Part shown: one piece after another, positions 15,686 through 24,643 of the stretch | How the letters are laid out: each line of letters starts with the position of its first letter | Position numbering within the stretch: the stretch's first letter is position 1 | Source: Thalassomonas sp. M1454 | Lineage (GTDB): Bacteria > Pseudomonadota > Gammaproteobacteria > Enterobacterales > Alteromonadaceae | Direction of reading: 5' to 3' | DNA length: 64,000 nucleotides | NCBI RefSeq assembly: GCF_007097525.1 | Contig: NZ_VKDD01000002.1 | Span: 1,087,994 to 1,151,993 of the forward strand | Position numbers and translations under genes: made by a program | The notes under the pieces: model-generated | What the model was told of the DNA's origin: nothing | Seen by the model: the letters and a program-made list of their open reading frames with translations, nothing else | Database searches by the model: none

Positions 15686-17755
15686 TTACCAAATTTTTAC
15701 GCGTTTCTCTGGAGCAATGTACATAGCATCGCCTTCTTTAACACCGTAAGCTTCTACGAATTCGGTCATGTTTGATAATGAACCTAATGCGCGGAAGTGG
15801 CCTGGTGAATGAGAGTCAGTTGCTACGCGTTCACGCATTGCTTTTTCAGTACGTTTGCTACGCCAAATTTGTGCGTAACCCATAAAGAAACGTTGGTCGC
15901 CAGTTAAACCGTCAATTACCGGAGCTTCTTCACCGTTAAGCGAGTTTTTGTAAGCGCGGTAAGCAATGGTTAAACCTGATAAGTCACCAATGTTTTCACC
16001 AAGTGTTAATTCACCGTTTACGTGTAAATCTTCAAATGGGTAGTAACCGTTATATTGTTCAACTAATTGTGCAGAGCGTTTCTTAAATTCAGCAAGATCT
16101 TGCTCTGTCCACCAGTTTTTAAGGTTACCATCAGCGTCGTATCGACTACCTTGGTCGTCAAAACCATGGCCCATTTCGTGGCCAATAACCGCGCCAATAC
16201 CACCGTAGTTAACCGCATCATCCGCAGCTAAGTTAAAGAATGGAGGTTGCAATATAGCAGCTGGGAATACAATTTCGTTTGCTGTTGGGCTGTAGTAAGC
16301 ATTAACCGTTTGTGGCGTCATATGCCATTCCCAATCATGGATTGGACCGCCAAGCTTCTCAAGTTGCTTCTGATGCGCTACTTTGTCAGCACTTTGTACA
16401 CTCGCGATAAGTTCGCCTTCTGTAATAGTGATATCAGAGTAATCTTCCCACTTGTCCGGGTAACCGATTTTAGGAGTAAAGGCGGCAAGTTTAACGCGTG
16501 CAGCTTTTTTAGTGTCCGCAGTCATCCAGTCTAAAGAGTCGATTGATTCACCATAAGCAACACGTAAATTTTCAACTAACGCTGACATACGAGACTTAGC
16601 TTCAGGCTTAAAGTGACGATCTACATACACTTTGGCAACTATCTCACCAAGATTTGAGTTAACAAGTCCAACACCGCGTTTCCAACGAGGTTTTTGCTCA
16701 TTTTGACCATTTAGCTTACGGCTATAAAAATCAAAACGCTCATCAGATAATGCTTCAGTTAAGCCCATAGCATTAGCACTAATAGCTTTCCAAGTGATGT
16801 ATGTTTTCCAATCTTCGATTGAAACAGATGCTAATAAGCTACCAAAACCTTTCACAAAGTCAGGTTGGTTGATAATAATATCTTTTTCGCTATCCGCGCC
16901 AATTGTTTGTAACCAACCAGACCAATCGATGTCGCTAGTTAATTCATTTAAGTCGCTAACTGAAAATTTGTTGTAACGTTTTTCGCTGTCGCGTATTTGA
17001 ACTCGAGTCCAGTGCAACTTAGCAATAGATGTTTCTAATGCAACAATGCTTTGAGCCGCTTGTTCAGCATTTTCTTGACCGGCTAAGGTAAACATGTTGT
17101 TGATGTGCTGTTCGTACTGGCTACGCATTTCAACAAAACGCTCGCCTTCATTAAAGTAGTAATCACGATCTGGAAGACCTAAGCCTGAGTGCCAAATGTG
17201 CGCAGCATAACGGCTTGAATCTTTAGCATCGATTGATACATAAAAAGCTAGTGGAGAATCTAAGCCTAAAATTTGACCTTTAGCTAAAAATTTAACAACA
17301 TCACTTTTTGTTTTTAATGTTGCTACTTCAGATAAAATTGGCTCAATTGGCTTAATACCTAATGCATTTAACTGCTCTACGTTCATGTATGAACGGAATA
17401 AGTCAGCTACTTTTTGCTCATTAGAACCAGCAGCTAAATTGTCTTGCTTGGCTAATTCTTCAATAATTGCCTTTACATCATCATCTGATTTATCGCGTAA
17501 GTCATAAAATGAACCTATCGCAGTTTTATCACTTGGGATTGGGTTTGAGTCTAACCAACCACCATTTACATATAAGTAAAAGTCATCTTGAGGACGAATT
17601 GACGTGTTCATATTGGCAGCATCTAAACCAGACACTAATGCTGTTTTTTGGCTTACCGTTGCAGGAACTTCTGCGGTTTTAGTGCTTGGCGTGTCGTTAC
17701 AACCAGCAAGTAATAATAATGACGAGCATACTGCGCCCGTAAGAACTGCTTTCAT
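15686..17755 (-). CDS. M13-family (neprilysin/PepO-like) zinc metallopeptidase lipoprotein
   Basis: Envelope-anchored oligopeptidase. The N-terminus is a lipoprotein signal with lipobox LLAGC near residue 19. The zinc motif HEMGH is at residues 526-530 and the third ligand lies in GENIGD (586-591), both exactly as in the M13 family. The substrate-binding NAYYSPTANEIVFPA segment and the C-terminal W are also typical. Length 689 is normal. It stands alone on the minus strand, with terminators downstream and 230 bp to the next gene. Bacterial PepO homologues cleave small peptides; the natural substrate here is unknown. Confidence 0.95.
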   Translation of the reverse strand: MKAVLTGAVCSSLLLLAGCNDTPSTKTAEVPATVSQKTALVSGLDAANMNTSIRPQDDFYLYVNGGWLDSNPIPSDKTAIGSFYDLRDKSDDDVKAIIEELAKQDNLAAGSNEQKVADLFRSYMNVEQLNALGIKPIEPILSEVATLKTKSDVVKFLAKGQILGLDSPLAFYVSIDAKDSSRYAAHIWHSGLGLPDRDYYFNEGERFVEMRSQYEQHINNMFTLAGQENAEQAAQSIVALETSIAKLHWTRVQIRDSEKRYNKFSVSDLNELTSDIDWSGWLQTIGADSEKDIIINQPDFVKGFGSLLASVSIEDWKTYITWKAISANAMGLTEALSDERFDFYSRKLNGQNEQKPRWKRGVGLVNSNLGEIVAKVYVDRHFKPEAKSRMSALVENLRVAYGESIDSLDWMTADTKKAARVKLAAFTPKIGYPDKWEDYSDITITEGELIASVQSADKVAHQKQLEKLGGPIHDWEWHMTPQTVNAYYSPTANEIVFPAAILQPPFFNLAADDAVNYGGIGAVIGHEMGHGFDDQGSRYDADGNLKNWWTEQDLAEFKKRSAQLVEQYNGYYPFEDLHVNGELTLGENIGDLSGLTIAYRAYKNSLNGEEAPVIDGLTGDQRFFMGYAQIWRSKRTEKAMRERVATDSHSPGHFRALGSLSNMTEFVEAYGVKEGDAMYIAPEKRVKIW

Positions 17756-17910
17756 GATGTTATCCCATGTATATATGTAATTTAACGTAATTAAATGTAA
17801 TTTAATTTTCTGGCAACAGATACTACGAGTTATTAACTAGAATTTCTAGTTATAAGGGGAAATATTCATTAATTGTTACAAATAGAGCGAGGAATTAGGA
17901 GCTAGCAGTG

Positions 17911-17939
17911 AATATCAAGGTGTCAGACACCTTGATATT
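17911..17939. repeat. 29-bp palindrome with core CAAGGTGTC/GACACCTTG
   Basis: Perfect 14-bp inverted repeat AATATCAAGGTGTC around a single A. It is one of three copies in the window (also 17963-17983 and 54395-54417). Two copies flank each other just after cysC on the minus strand. Confidence 0.85.
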
Positions 17940-17962
17940 GATTTAGAGTCCTTGGATGAGGT

Positions 17963-17983
17963 TCAAGGTGTCTGACACCTTGA
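17963..17983. repeat. Second CAAGGTGTC/GACACCTTG palindrome
   Basis: Perfect 10-bp inverted repeat TCAAGGTGTC around a single T, ending 3 bp before the cysC stop codon. Possibly serves as the cysC 3' hairpin. Confidence 0.85.
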
Positions 17984-17986
17984 TAT

Positions 17987-18592
17987 TTATTTTATGTAGC
18001 CGTGTTGTTTTAAGTGATTAACGATTTGCATGGCGCATTGTTCAATGCTTTGCTCGGCTGTTTTTACGTGTATTTCTGGGTTAGTCGGTATGTCGTAGCC
18101 AGAGCTTATGCCGGTGAAGTCTTTGATTTCCCCTGCTCTTGCCATTTTGTATAGGCCTTTCGGGTCACGTTGTTCACAAATTTCGATTGGGGTATCGATA
18201 AATACTTCGATAAATTCGCCCTGCTCTAGCATGTCTCTTGCCATGTCGCGATCAGACTGGAAAGGTGAAATAAATGCCGTAGAAACGATTAAGCCTGAAT
18301 CAACGAATAACTTAGCTACTTGGCTAATTCGTCTGATGTTTTCCACTCGGTCTTCATCAGAAAAGCCAAGGTCGCCATTTAAGCCGTGGCGAACATTATC
18401 GCCATCTAATAAGTAGGTATGACATTGTTGCTGAAACAGTATGTCATCAACAGCATTGGCCACTGTCGACTTACCAGAGCCACTTAAACCTGTGTACCAT
18501 AACAAACAAGGCTTTTGCCCTTTTAATTGAGCTCGGTCTTTTTTACTTACTTCTTGGCTATGCCATACGGTGTTTTCTGTTTTCATTGTCAT
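17987..18592 (-). CDS. cysC: Adenylylsulfate kinase CysC
   Basis: Phosphorylates APS to PAPS in the cytoplasm, the second step of sulfate activation. The P-loop GLSGSGKS is at residues 35-42, the DGDNVRHGLN motif at about 61-70, and the FISPFQSDRDMAR segment carrying the phospho-serine position follows. Length 201 is normal. It lies 80 bp after the SLC13 transporter gene and completes the cysD-cysN-transporter-cysC set. PAPS is the sulfur source for cysteine synthesis and the donor for sulfotransferases such as the one at 31166-32836. Two close ATGs (MTM) leave a two-codon ambiguity at the start. Confidence 0.96.
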   Translation of the reverse strand: MTMKTENTVWHSQEVSKKDRAQLKGQKPCLLWYTGLSGSGKSTVANAVDDILFQQQCHTYLLDGDNVRHGLNGDLGFSDEDRVENIRRISQVAKLFVDSGLIVSTAFISPFQSDRDMARDMLEQGEFIEVFIDTPIEICEQRDPKGLYKMARAGEIKDFTGISSGYDIPTNPEIHVKTAEQSIEQCAMQIVNHLKQHGYIK

Positions 18593-18673
18593 GCGATTTA
18601 TTGTCCGTGTTTAGCTGTTATTTATTGTTTAACTGATGTCTAAGTAATGTCTAACTAATGTCTAACTATAAAA

Positions 18674-20404
18674 TTAAAATGGGAAGATCAAAGGGATCAT
18701 GTAAAGTACTACAACTGAGTAAGTCAGTGATACTGGCACTCCTACTTTGATAAAATCTTTCAGGCGGTAGTTACCAGCGTTAAAGACCATAACGTTGGTT
18801 TGATAACCATATGGGCTAATAAAACTACCACTAGCACCAAAAGCAACAGCCATAACAAATGGCAATGGGTTAACCCCTAAGCCTATCGCTATATTATAGG
18901 CTATAGGGAAGATTAGTGCGGCTGCAGCGTTGTTGGTTATTACTTCCGTCATTATTAAAGTAATAACAAAAACGGCAATAAACGCAGCCATGGTCGATTT
19001 ATCTTCTAAGTAACTTTGCACAAAATCTGCCAATAAGAAAGATACTTGAGTGTTTTCAAGAGCTGTAGCCAGAGTTAAGGCACTTACTACAATTAACCAA
19101 ATTTCCAGCGGAAAACGTCGCTTAATTTCATTTATCGATAAACAATTAAATGCAAATAATGCCGCCATATAGAAGATCAAACATTTAAGTAGTGGGATTT
19201 CAAAAAATACAGAACCACTTATTGCGCCTAAAAAACCAAATAAAGTAAATTTATCACGCCAACCAGAGAGCATATTCTCTGGCTCTACCCCGGTTAAGAT
19301 AAAGAAGTTTTTACTTAAGTTAGTACGAGTGATGAAGTCTTTACCAACGGCGAGTACTAAAAAATCACCAGAGTGAATAATCAGCTCCCCTAGTTTACCA
19401 GAAAGCGTTGAACCTTCGCGGCGAATAGCTACAACAGCAGCGTCAAATCGTGCCCTAAAGCCTGCTTGCTTAAGAGTTAAGCCGATAATTGCAGAGCCAG
19501 GTTTAATTAGGACTTCGGTTAAGTTATCGCGCAATAAACCGTCTTGCTCGGCAAATAGTTTTAAGCCATCAAATTGTTGGAGTACAAATACTTTTGAGAT
19601 GTCACCAGTAAAAATTAACTTATCGCCAGGTTGTATAAATTCTTCCGGAGTAACAGGTGAAATCAAATGCCCTTGGCGAATTATTTCAACTAAGAATAAC
19701 GAGTCCATACTCCGCAGACCATTTTCTTCAATTGAACTGCCAATTAACTTAGAATTTTCAGTTACTTCTGCTTCAACAAAGTAATGTTTATCGTCTTTTG
19801 GATCTGGGGCTGTTTTGGGTAAAACACTTATGCGTATAAATAGAACTAATAAACAGGCAAACATCGCTGCTAAGCCAATTAAGGTAAAATCAAAAAATTT
19901 TAAACTTTCAACCCCGCGCTCTATAAGCATTGAGTTAACGATCAAGTTGGTTGACGTACCAACTAAAGTTAATGTTCCGCCTAAAATCGCCGCATAGGAT
20001 AAAGGTAATAATAAGCGACCAGGGTTGATAAATTTATTATTTTTAATCGGTGAGATAAGCGTTGCCACTACCGCCGTGTTATTTAGTATGGCGGAGGCGA
20101 AAGCTGTGGTAAGCAGTGTTTTTAATAAAGAGCGCTTTACCCCTTTATTGATCAATTTATTCGCCAAAATGCGTAAAAAACTGGTGCGCTCAAACGCAAA
20201 GGAGCAACTGATCAATAAAATTAAAGTAAGTAAGCCTGGGTTGATGGCATTATGGAATATTTGTTCGGTGCTAACAAAAGATAAGGTTAAACACGCCATT
20301 GTGGCTGCCGCAAATACCCGCTCAGGGACATTTTGATATTTAACTAAGCCAATAAACGTTGCAAAAAAGATTGCAAGCATAGCCCATTGTTCAATCGTGA
20401 GCAT
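18674..20404 (-). CDS. SLC13-family permease with two TrkA_C/RCK_C domains
   Basis: A 576-residue inner-membrane transporter of the ArsB/NhaD-SLC13 superfamily. N-terminal and C-terminal membrane halves (residues 1-195 and about 395-576) surround two soluble TrkA_C domains (about 205-290 and 300-370; LVEIIRQGHLISPV, VVAIRREGSTLSGKLGE). Transporter hallmarks include NNTAVVATLISP and NNAAAALIFPIAYNIA. Its place between cysN and cysC makes sulfate uptake likely, in line with similar clusters in Shewanella and Alteromonas; this is inference from context. A terminator separates it from cysN, so it may have its own promoter in the 228-bp gap. Confidence 0.88.
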   Translation of the reverse strand: MLTIEQWAMLAIFFATFIGLVKYQNVPERVFAAATMACLTLSFVSTEQIFHNAINPGLLTLILLISCSFAFERTSFLRILANKLINKGVKRSLLKTLLTTAFASAILNNTAVVATLISPIKNNKFINPGRLLLPLSYAAILGGTLTLVGTSTNLIVNSMLIERGVESLKFFDFTLIGLAAMFACLLVLFIRISVLPKTAPDPKDDKHYFVEAEVTENSKLIGSSIEENGLRSMDSLFLVEIIRQGHLISPVTPEEFIQPGDKLIFTGDISKVFVLQQFDGLKLFAEQDGLLRDNLTEVLIKPGSAIIGLTLKQAGFRARFDAAVVAIRREGSTLSGKLGELIIHSGDFLVLAVGKDFITRTNLSKNFFILTGVEPENMLSGWRDKFTLFGFLGAISGSVFFEIPLLKCLIFYMAALFAFNCLSINEIKRRFPLEIWLIVVSALTLATALENTQVSFLLADFVQSYLEDKSTMAAFIAVFVITLIMTEVITNNAAAALIFPIAYNIAIGLGVNPLPFVMAVAFGASGSFISPYGYQTNVMVFNAGNYRLKDFIKVGVPVSLTYSVVVLYMIPLIFPF

Positions 20405-20536
20405 TAAAACCCTTAATTAGCTACTTGGTTAAACCAACAACAAAAAGTTTAATCAGTAGTTTTATAATTATTTTTTCAGTACTAAAAGCAATAAATTAAC
20501 TATCTATTACTTAACTAGGTTTAGCAAGTTTAATAG

Positions 20537-20571
20537 CAAGCCCATTAATTTCATACATGTTAATGGACTTG
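20537..20571. repeat. Imperfect palindrome CAAGCCCATTAA / TTAATGGACTTG
   Basis: Twelve-base arms with one mismatch and an 11-base loop, between cysN and the SLC13 gene. Related to the palindrome at 59918-59967, which has the same CCCATTAA and TTAATGGACTTGG arms. Confidence 0.65.
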
Positions 20572-20586
20572 ATTTAATAATAAAAA

Positions 20587-20606
20587 AGCCGGAATAAATA
20601 CCGGCT
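20587..20606 (-). terminator. Terminator of cysDN
   Basis: Stem AGCCGG / CCGGCT with loop AATAAATA, followed on the minus strand by TTTTTTA. It lies 25 bp after the cysN stop. Confidence 0.8.
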
Positions 20607-20631
20607 ATTTATTAAAATTAGCAAGCAAGAA

Positions 20632-22053
20632 TTAGATTGCTTTACAGTTCCACTCAGGGAAATTTTTACGAATAAAAGCGTTAAGCTCAATTTCAGTTGC
20701 GCTATACGTTCTTTGCTCTACTTCGCTATCATCATCGAGTTGAGCATTAGTGATCATACCCGCACCAACCGTTATGTTAGTTAATCGATCGATAATTACG
20801 AATGAACCTGTACCTTCAACTGTTGCATAGTCATCAATAACAACTGGGCTTGTTGTATGAATATTACATGAAGCAATTTCGTTTAGCTTCATTTCATCTT
20901 CTTCAACATGCTCAAGCGTATTAACATCGATACGGTGGTTGATTTTATCAATACGGCCGTAAGTGTTTTTGGTACCAATCTTTAATTCGTACTCTTTACC
21001 CGGTTGTAGAGCGGCTTCACTCATCCATACAATCGTTGCTTCAAACTTATCGCTAACCGTTGCTAGCTTGTTTGATTTTACAATTACATCACCACGTGAA
21101 ACGTCAATTTCATCATTAAGAGTAATTGTTATCGCTTGACCAACAAAAGCAGATTCTAACTCACCATCTGCAGTAACAATTGATTTAACAGACGATGTTT
21201 TACCCGATGGTAAAGCAGTGATCACATCACCAATGTTTATCACACCACCTGCAACTGTGCCACAAAAACCACGGAAATCTAAATTAGGACGAGTAACGTA
21301 TTGCACTGGGAAGCGGAAATCTTCTAAGTTGTTATCTTCGTCAATTTTAACCGTGTCTAATAAGCCCATTAACGTTGCACCTGGGTACCAATCCATTGCT
21401 TCAGAGCGATTTACTACGTTATCACCATTCAGCGCTGAAATAGGTACAAAGCGTACATCAGGGATGTTTAAGTCAGAGGCAAAATCACGGTATTCTTCTT
21501 TAATTTTACGGTATTCATTTTGGTCGAAATTCACCAAATCCATTTTGTTTACCGCAACAATAATGTGCTTAATACCAAGTAATGCCGCAATATAGCTGTG
21601 ACGTTTAGTTTGCGTTTGTACGCCATAACGAGCGTCGATCATTACAATAGCTAAATCACAGTTTGATGCACCCGTTGCCATGTTACGTGTGTATTGCTCA
21701 TGGCCAGGGCAATCAGCAATAATAAACTTACGTTTTTCAGTGGCAAAGTAGCGATAAGCAACGTCGATAGTAATGCCCTGCTCACGCTCTGATTGTAAGC
21801 CATCAACTAGCAGCGCTAAATCGAATTCGCCATCGGTAGTATTAAATTTCTTTGAATCGCTTTTAATCGCCGCCATGTGATCTTCAAAAATTAATTTTGA
21901 ATCGTGTAATAAGCGGCCGATTAATGTTGATTTACCGTCATCAACGTTACCACAGGTTAAAAAGCGCAGCATATCTTTGTGCTCATGCACTTTTAAATAG
22001 GCTTCGATATCGGTTTCTAATAATGTTTGTTCAGTACTCATGTCTATACTCAT
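20632..22053 (-). CDS. cysN: Sulfate adenylyltransferase subunit 1, CysN
   Basis: GTPase subunit of ATP sulfurylase; GTP hydrolysis drives APS formation by CysD. EF-Tu-like motifs are visible: G1 GNVDDGKS (residues 35-42), G3 DCPGH, and G4 NKMD. Beta-barrel domains follow. Length 473 matches the family, and no CysC domain is fused, which agrees with the separate cysC gene. A second in-frame ATG at 22041 (MSTEQTLL) is possible; neither start has a strong ribosome site. It lies 57 bp downstream of cysD. Confidence 0.97.
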   Translation of the reverse strand: MSIDMSTEQTLLETDIEAYLKVHEHKDMLRFLTCGNVDDGKSTLIGRLLHDSKLIFEDHMAAIKSDSKKFNTTDGEFDLALLVDGLQSEREQGITIDVAYRYFATEKRKFIIADCPGHEQYTRNMATGASNCDLAIVMIDARYGVQTQTKRHSYIAALLGIKHIIVAVNKMDLVNFDQNEYRKIKEEYRDFASDLNIPDVRFVPISALNGDNVVNRSEAMDWYPGATLMGLLDTVKIDEDNNLEDFRFPVQYVTRPNLDFRGFCGTVAGGVINIGDVITALPSGKTSSVKSIVTADGELESAFVGQAITITLNDEIDVSRGDVIVKSNKLATVSDKFEATIVWMSEAALQPGKEYELKIGTKNTYGRIDKINHRIDVNTLEHVEEDEMKLNEIASCNIHTTSPVVIDDYATVEGTGSFVIIDRLTNITVGAGMITNAQLDDDSEVEQRTYSATEIELNAFIRKNFPEWNCKAI

Positions 22054-22110
22054 GTTTTAATTCGAATTTGGATGTTAATTTTGTTATTTCTTTAGCCATT
22101 AATTTAGTGC

Positions 22111-23010
22111 TTAGAAATAACCTTCCATTTTCTTCTTCTCCATTGAGCCAGACGAGTCATGGTCAATCATACGACCTTGTCGCTCGGAGGTTTTAGTTAA
22201 TAACATTTCTTGAATAACTTCAGGTAAAGTAGTTGCTTGAGATTCAACCGCGCCAGTAAGAGGATAATCACCTAAGGTTCTAAATCGAACCATTTTCATC
22301 ATCGGCTTTTCACCTTCTTTTAATGGCATACGGTCATCATCTACCATAATTAAGGTGCCATCGCGCTCAACCACAGGACGCTCAGCCGAAAGGTATAGAG
22401 GAACAATCTCGATATTTTCTAAATGGATGTATTGCCAAATATCAAGCTCTGTCCAGTTTGAAAGAGGGAAAACTCGAATACTTTCGCCTTTATTTACTTT
22501 ACCGTTGTATGTATTCCATAACTCTGGACGTTGCGACTTAGGATCCCAACGATGGTTTTTATCACGGAAAGAATAGACACGCTCTTTTGCTCGGGATTTT
22601 TCTTCATCACGGCGCGCACCACCAAAAGCGGCATCAAATTGGTATTTATCAAGTGCTTGTTTTAAGCCTTGAGTTTTCATTACGTCGGTGAATTTTGAAC
22701 TACCGTGATCGAATGGGTTCATACCGGCAGCACGGCCTTCTTCGTTGGTATGAACAATTAAGTCCATACCATATTTTTTAGCAGCTACATCGCGAAAGGC
22801 AATCATTTCTTTAAACTTCCATGTTGTGTCTACATGCATTAAAGGAAATGGCGGTTTAGCCGGGAAAAATGCTTTCATCGTAAGGTGTAGCATTACTGCT
22901 GAGTCTTTACCTACAGAGTAAAGCATAACTGGATTATCAAACTCCGCAGCAACTTCGCGAATAATATGAATAGATTCAGCTTCTAACTGTTTTAAGTGTG
23001 TTAAATTCAT
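22111..23010 (-). CDS. cysD: Sulfate adenylyltransferase subunit 2, CysD
   Basis: Catalytic subunit of ATP sulfurylase: ATP plus sulfate gives APS and pyrophosphate. The PP-loop SVGKDS is at residues 32-37, with the conserved [14 protein letters not shown] segment and the C-terminal REGRMID-like stretch [18 protein letters not shown]. The start is placed at the ATG giving [10 protein letters not shown], the conserved N-terminus of the family (299 aa); the frame is open for 21 more codons upstream but that extension has no family likeness. It heads the cysDN unit. Confidence 0.96.
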   Translation of the reverse strand: MNLTHLKQLEAESIHIIREVAAEFDNPVMLYSVGKDSAVMLHLTMKAFFPAKPPFPLMHVDTTWKFKEMIAFRDVAAKKYGMDLIVHTNEEGRAAGMNPFDHGSSKFTDVMKTQGLKQALDKYQFDAAFGGARRDEEKSRAKERVYSFRDKNHRWDPKSQRPELWNTYNGKVNKGESIRVFPLSNWTELDIWQYIHLENIEIVPLYLSAERPVVERDGTLIMVDDDRMPLKEGEKPMMKMVRFRTLGDYPLTGAVESQATTLPEVIQEMLLTKTSERQGRMIDHDSSGSMEKKKMEGYF

Positions 23011-23205
23011 TGAATAACCGTTTATTAGAGTTAATGAAATTATCGAAATGGTAAGTTGATTATTCTTACACATTTGTACGCATAATTCTATTATAGTTAA
23101 AACAATTTAATGTGCTAATTATCTATAAAATATAACTAAATTAATATCAAGCCTCTTAGGCTTAGGACTAGATTAGGGATTAAAACCTAAAATCTAAGAC
23201 AATCT

Positions 23206-23312
23206 TCTACCTTTCTAGTTTCTACCTTTCTAGTTTCTACCTTTCTAGTTTCTACCTTTCTAGTTTCTACCTTTCTAGTTCTCTAGTTCTCTAGTTCTCT
23301 AGTTCTCTAACT
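23206..23312. repeat. Tandem repeats: five 15-bp units then 8-bp units
   Basis: Five exact copies of TCTACCTTTCTAGTT (23206-23280) run directly into three exact copies of CTCTAGTT and a variant CTCTAACT (23281-23312). Both units share TCTAGTT, so the arrays probably arose from each other by slippage. A related 7-bp array lies at 38058-38085. Confidence 0.95.
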
Positions 23313-23328
23313 AAAGTTTACAGACATA

Positions 23329-23356
23329 AAAAAACCAGCCGTTTGGCTGGTTTTTT
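23329..23356 (-). terminator. Terminator of the TonB operon
   Basis: Stem AAAACCAGCC / GGCTGGTTTT, loop GTTT, with A/T runs on both sides, 22 bp after the stop of the TPR gene. Confidence 0.85.
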
Positions 23357-23377
23357 AGATAGTAAGTAAAGCTAAGC

Positions 23378-24643
23378 TTAAAGCTTTCTCTTACGCTCTG
23401 CTGTATCAGCAATGTAAGATGCCCAAGCGCGTGCTGCCTTCTTAGTTTTAGGATCAGCTTGTGCTTGCTTAATTGCCACTGTCGCTTGTTTGTATTTCTC
23501 TTGGTAGAAGTAGGCTTCAGCAAGAGTCATGTAAACACGACCAGGGTTTTCAATACCTAAGTCAATTGCTTTTTGCAATGCAACTGTTGCAGCATCGTAC
23601 TGTTCGTCTTGCTGTAAAAGCATACCTTGACGACGATAGTGCTTAGGGTTGTTTGATAACTTCGCTGTTTCACCAAAATATTTAGCGGCTTTTTTAACTT
23701 CTTGCGAAGCGTGGAAAGCGTTTGCCATTGTATAAAGGTTAGTGTCTGTACGAGCAATTAAACCGTTATCTATGTACTTTTCCAGTAACATCGCTGATTT
23801 ATATGGTACATCGTTAGTAGCATATAAGTTAGCTAAGGTTTTGATCTCAGTTTCTTTAACTAAGTAACCTTGCTTGTAAGCTAAGTCTAATGTGTAAAGT
23901 GCTTTCTTGTAATCTTCTACTAACATGTAGAACATACCAAGTTGAGTCCACCATTGCTTATTCTCAGGGAATAATACAAGAACTTCCTCTAACACTTTAA
24001 CCGCATTTTTATACTGTTTACGTTCATAGTAAGACGTTAATTTAAGTATGTATGGATTTTGGTTCGGCTTATCTGCATAAAGACTAATCGCCTTATCTGC
24101 AGGAGAAATCATTTTATCCAGTTGCTTTAACTCGTAATGAGCTTGAGCAATTTTTACATACGTATTTGCGTCTTCTTCGCCTGTAGCTTTCATCCAAGCA
24201 GCGTAGTTCTTAAGAGCATTTTCGTATTGTTTTTCTTGCATCTGTAAATCTGCAAGAAGCTTAATCGAATCTGTGTGCTCTTTTTCGTTAAGAACTTCGT
24301 CTTTAGTTGCCTTTTCAAGGAAACCAATTGCTTTTTTCGAATCAGGGCCGCCTTTAGTTGCGTACATGTTCGCTAAAAAGCGATCAACGTATGCACGGTC
24401 ATAGGCTTTACTTGTTTCGATTTCATTCAAGATAGCAATAGCGTCATCGATACGGTCTTCAGAGTAGGCTTCAAATGCTTTTTGCACTTTTTTACCTACT
24501 GCTGGGCCAACGATTTTAGTACGTTTTTTCTTCTTTTGTTCTTTCTTAGGAGCATCGGCTGCAAAAGCAGTTGATGTCACTGGCAACGTTGCCGTTGCCA
24601 CGAAAGCTACCATGATTGAAGAACTAATTAATTTTTTTAACAT
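23378..24643 (-). CDS. TPR-repeat protein of the TonB cluster
   Basis: A 421-residue periplasmic protein: signal peptide to about residue 28 (VTSTAFAADAP), a Lys-rich linker, then about nine TPR-like helical pairs from residue 50 to the end (KQYENALKNYAAWMKATGEEDAN, QYDAATVALQKAIDLGI, KYKQATVAIKQAQADPK). Its ATG overlaps the tonB stop by one base, with GGAGG 7-9 nt upstream inside tonB. Such TPR proteins regularly end ExbB-ExbD-TonB clusters in Alteromonadales and Vibrio-type TonB2 systems and probably help couple TonB to its receptors; the exact job is unknown. Confidence 0.85.
   Translation of the reverse strand: MLKKLISSSIMVAFVATATLPVTSTAFAADAPKKEQKKKKRTKIVGPAVGKKVQKAFEAYSEDRIDDAIAILNEIETSKAYDRAYVDRFLANMYATKGGPDSKKAIGFLEKATKDEVLNEKEHTDSIKLLADLQMQEKQYENALKNYAAWMKATGEEDANTYVKIAQAHYELKQLDKMISPADKAISLYADKPNQNPYILKLTSYYERKQYKNAVKVLEEVLVLFPENKQWWTQLGMFYMLVEDYKKALYTLDLAYKQGYLVKETEIKTLANLYATNDVPYKSAMLLEKYIDNGLIARTDTNLYTMANAFHASQEVKKAAKYFGETAKLSNNPKHYRRQGMLLQQDEQYDAATVALQKAIDLGIENPGRVYMTLAEAYFYQEKYKQATVAIKQAQADPKTKKAARAWASYIADTAERKRKL

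Larger units (their letters stand above)
23011..23377. other. Intergenic region with tandem repeats, upstream of cysD
   Basis: 367 bp without a gene. It holds the cysD upstream region, two abutting tandem repeat arrays (23206-23312) and the terminator of the TonB operon (23329-23356). No Cbl/CysB-type site could be assigned by eye. Confidence 0.6.

Noticed and set aside
23011-23073. Longer N-terminus for CysD
   Set aside because: The 21 extra residues do not resemble any CysD, whereas [10 protein letters not shown] is the conserved family start.
23206-23312. Possible CRISPR array
   Set aside because: Units are directly adjacent with no spacers and no cas genes are present; it is a simple tandem repeat.
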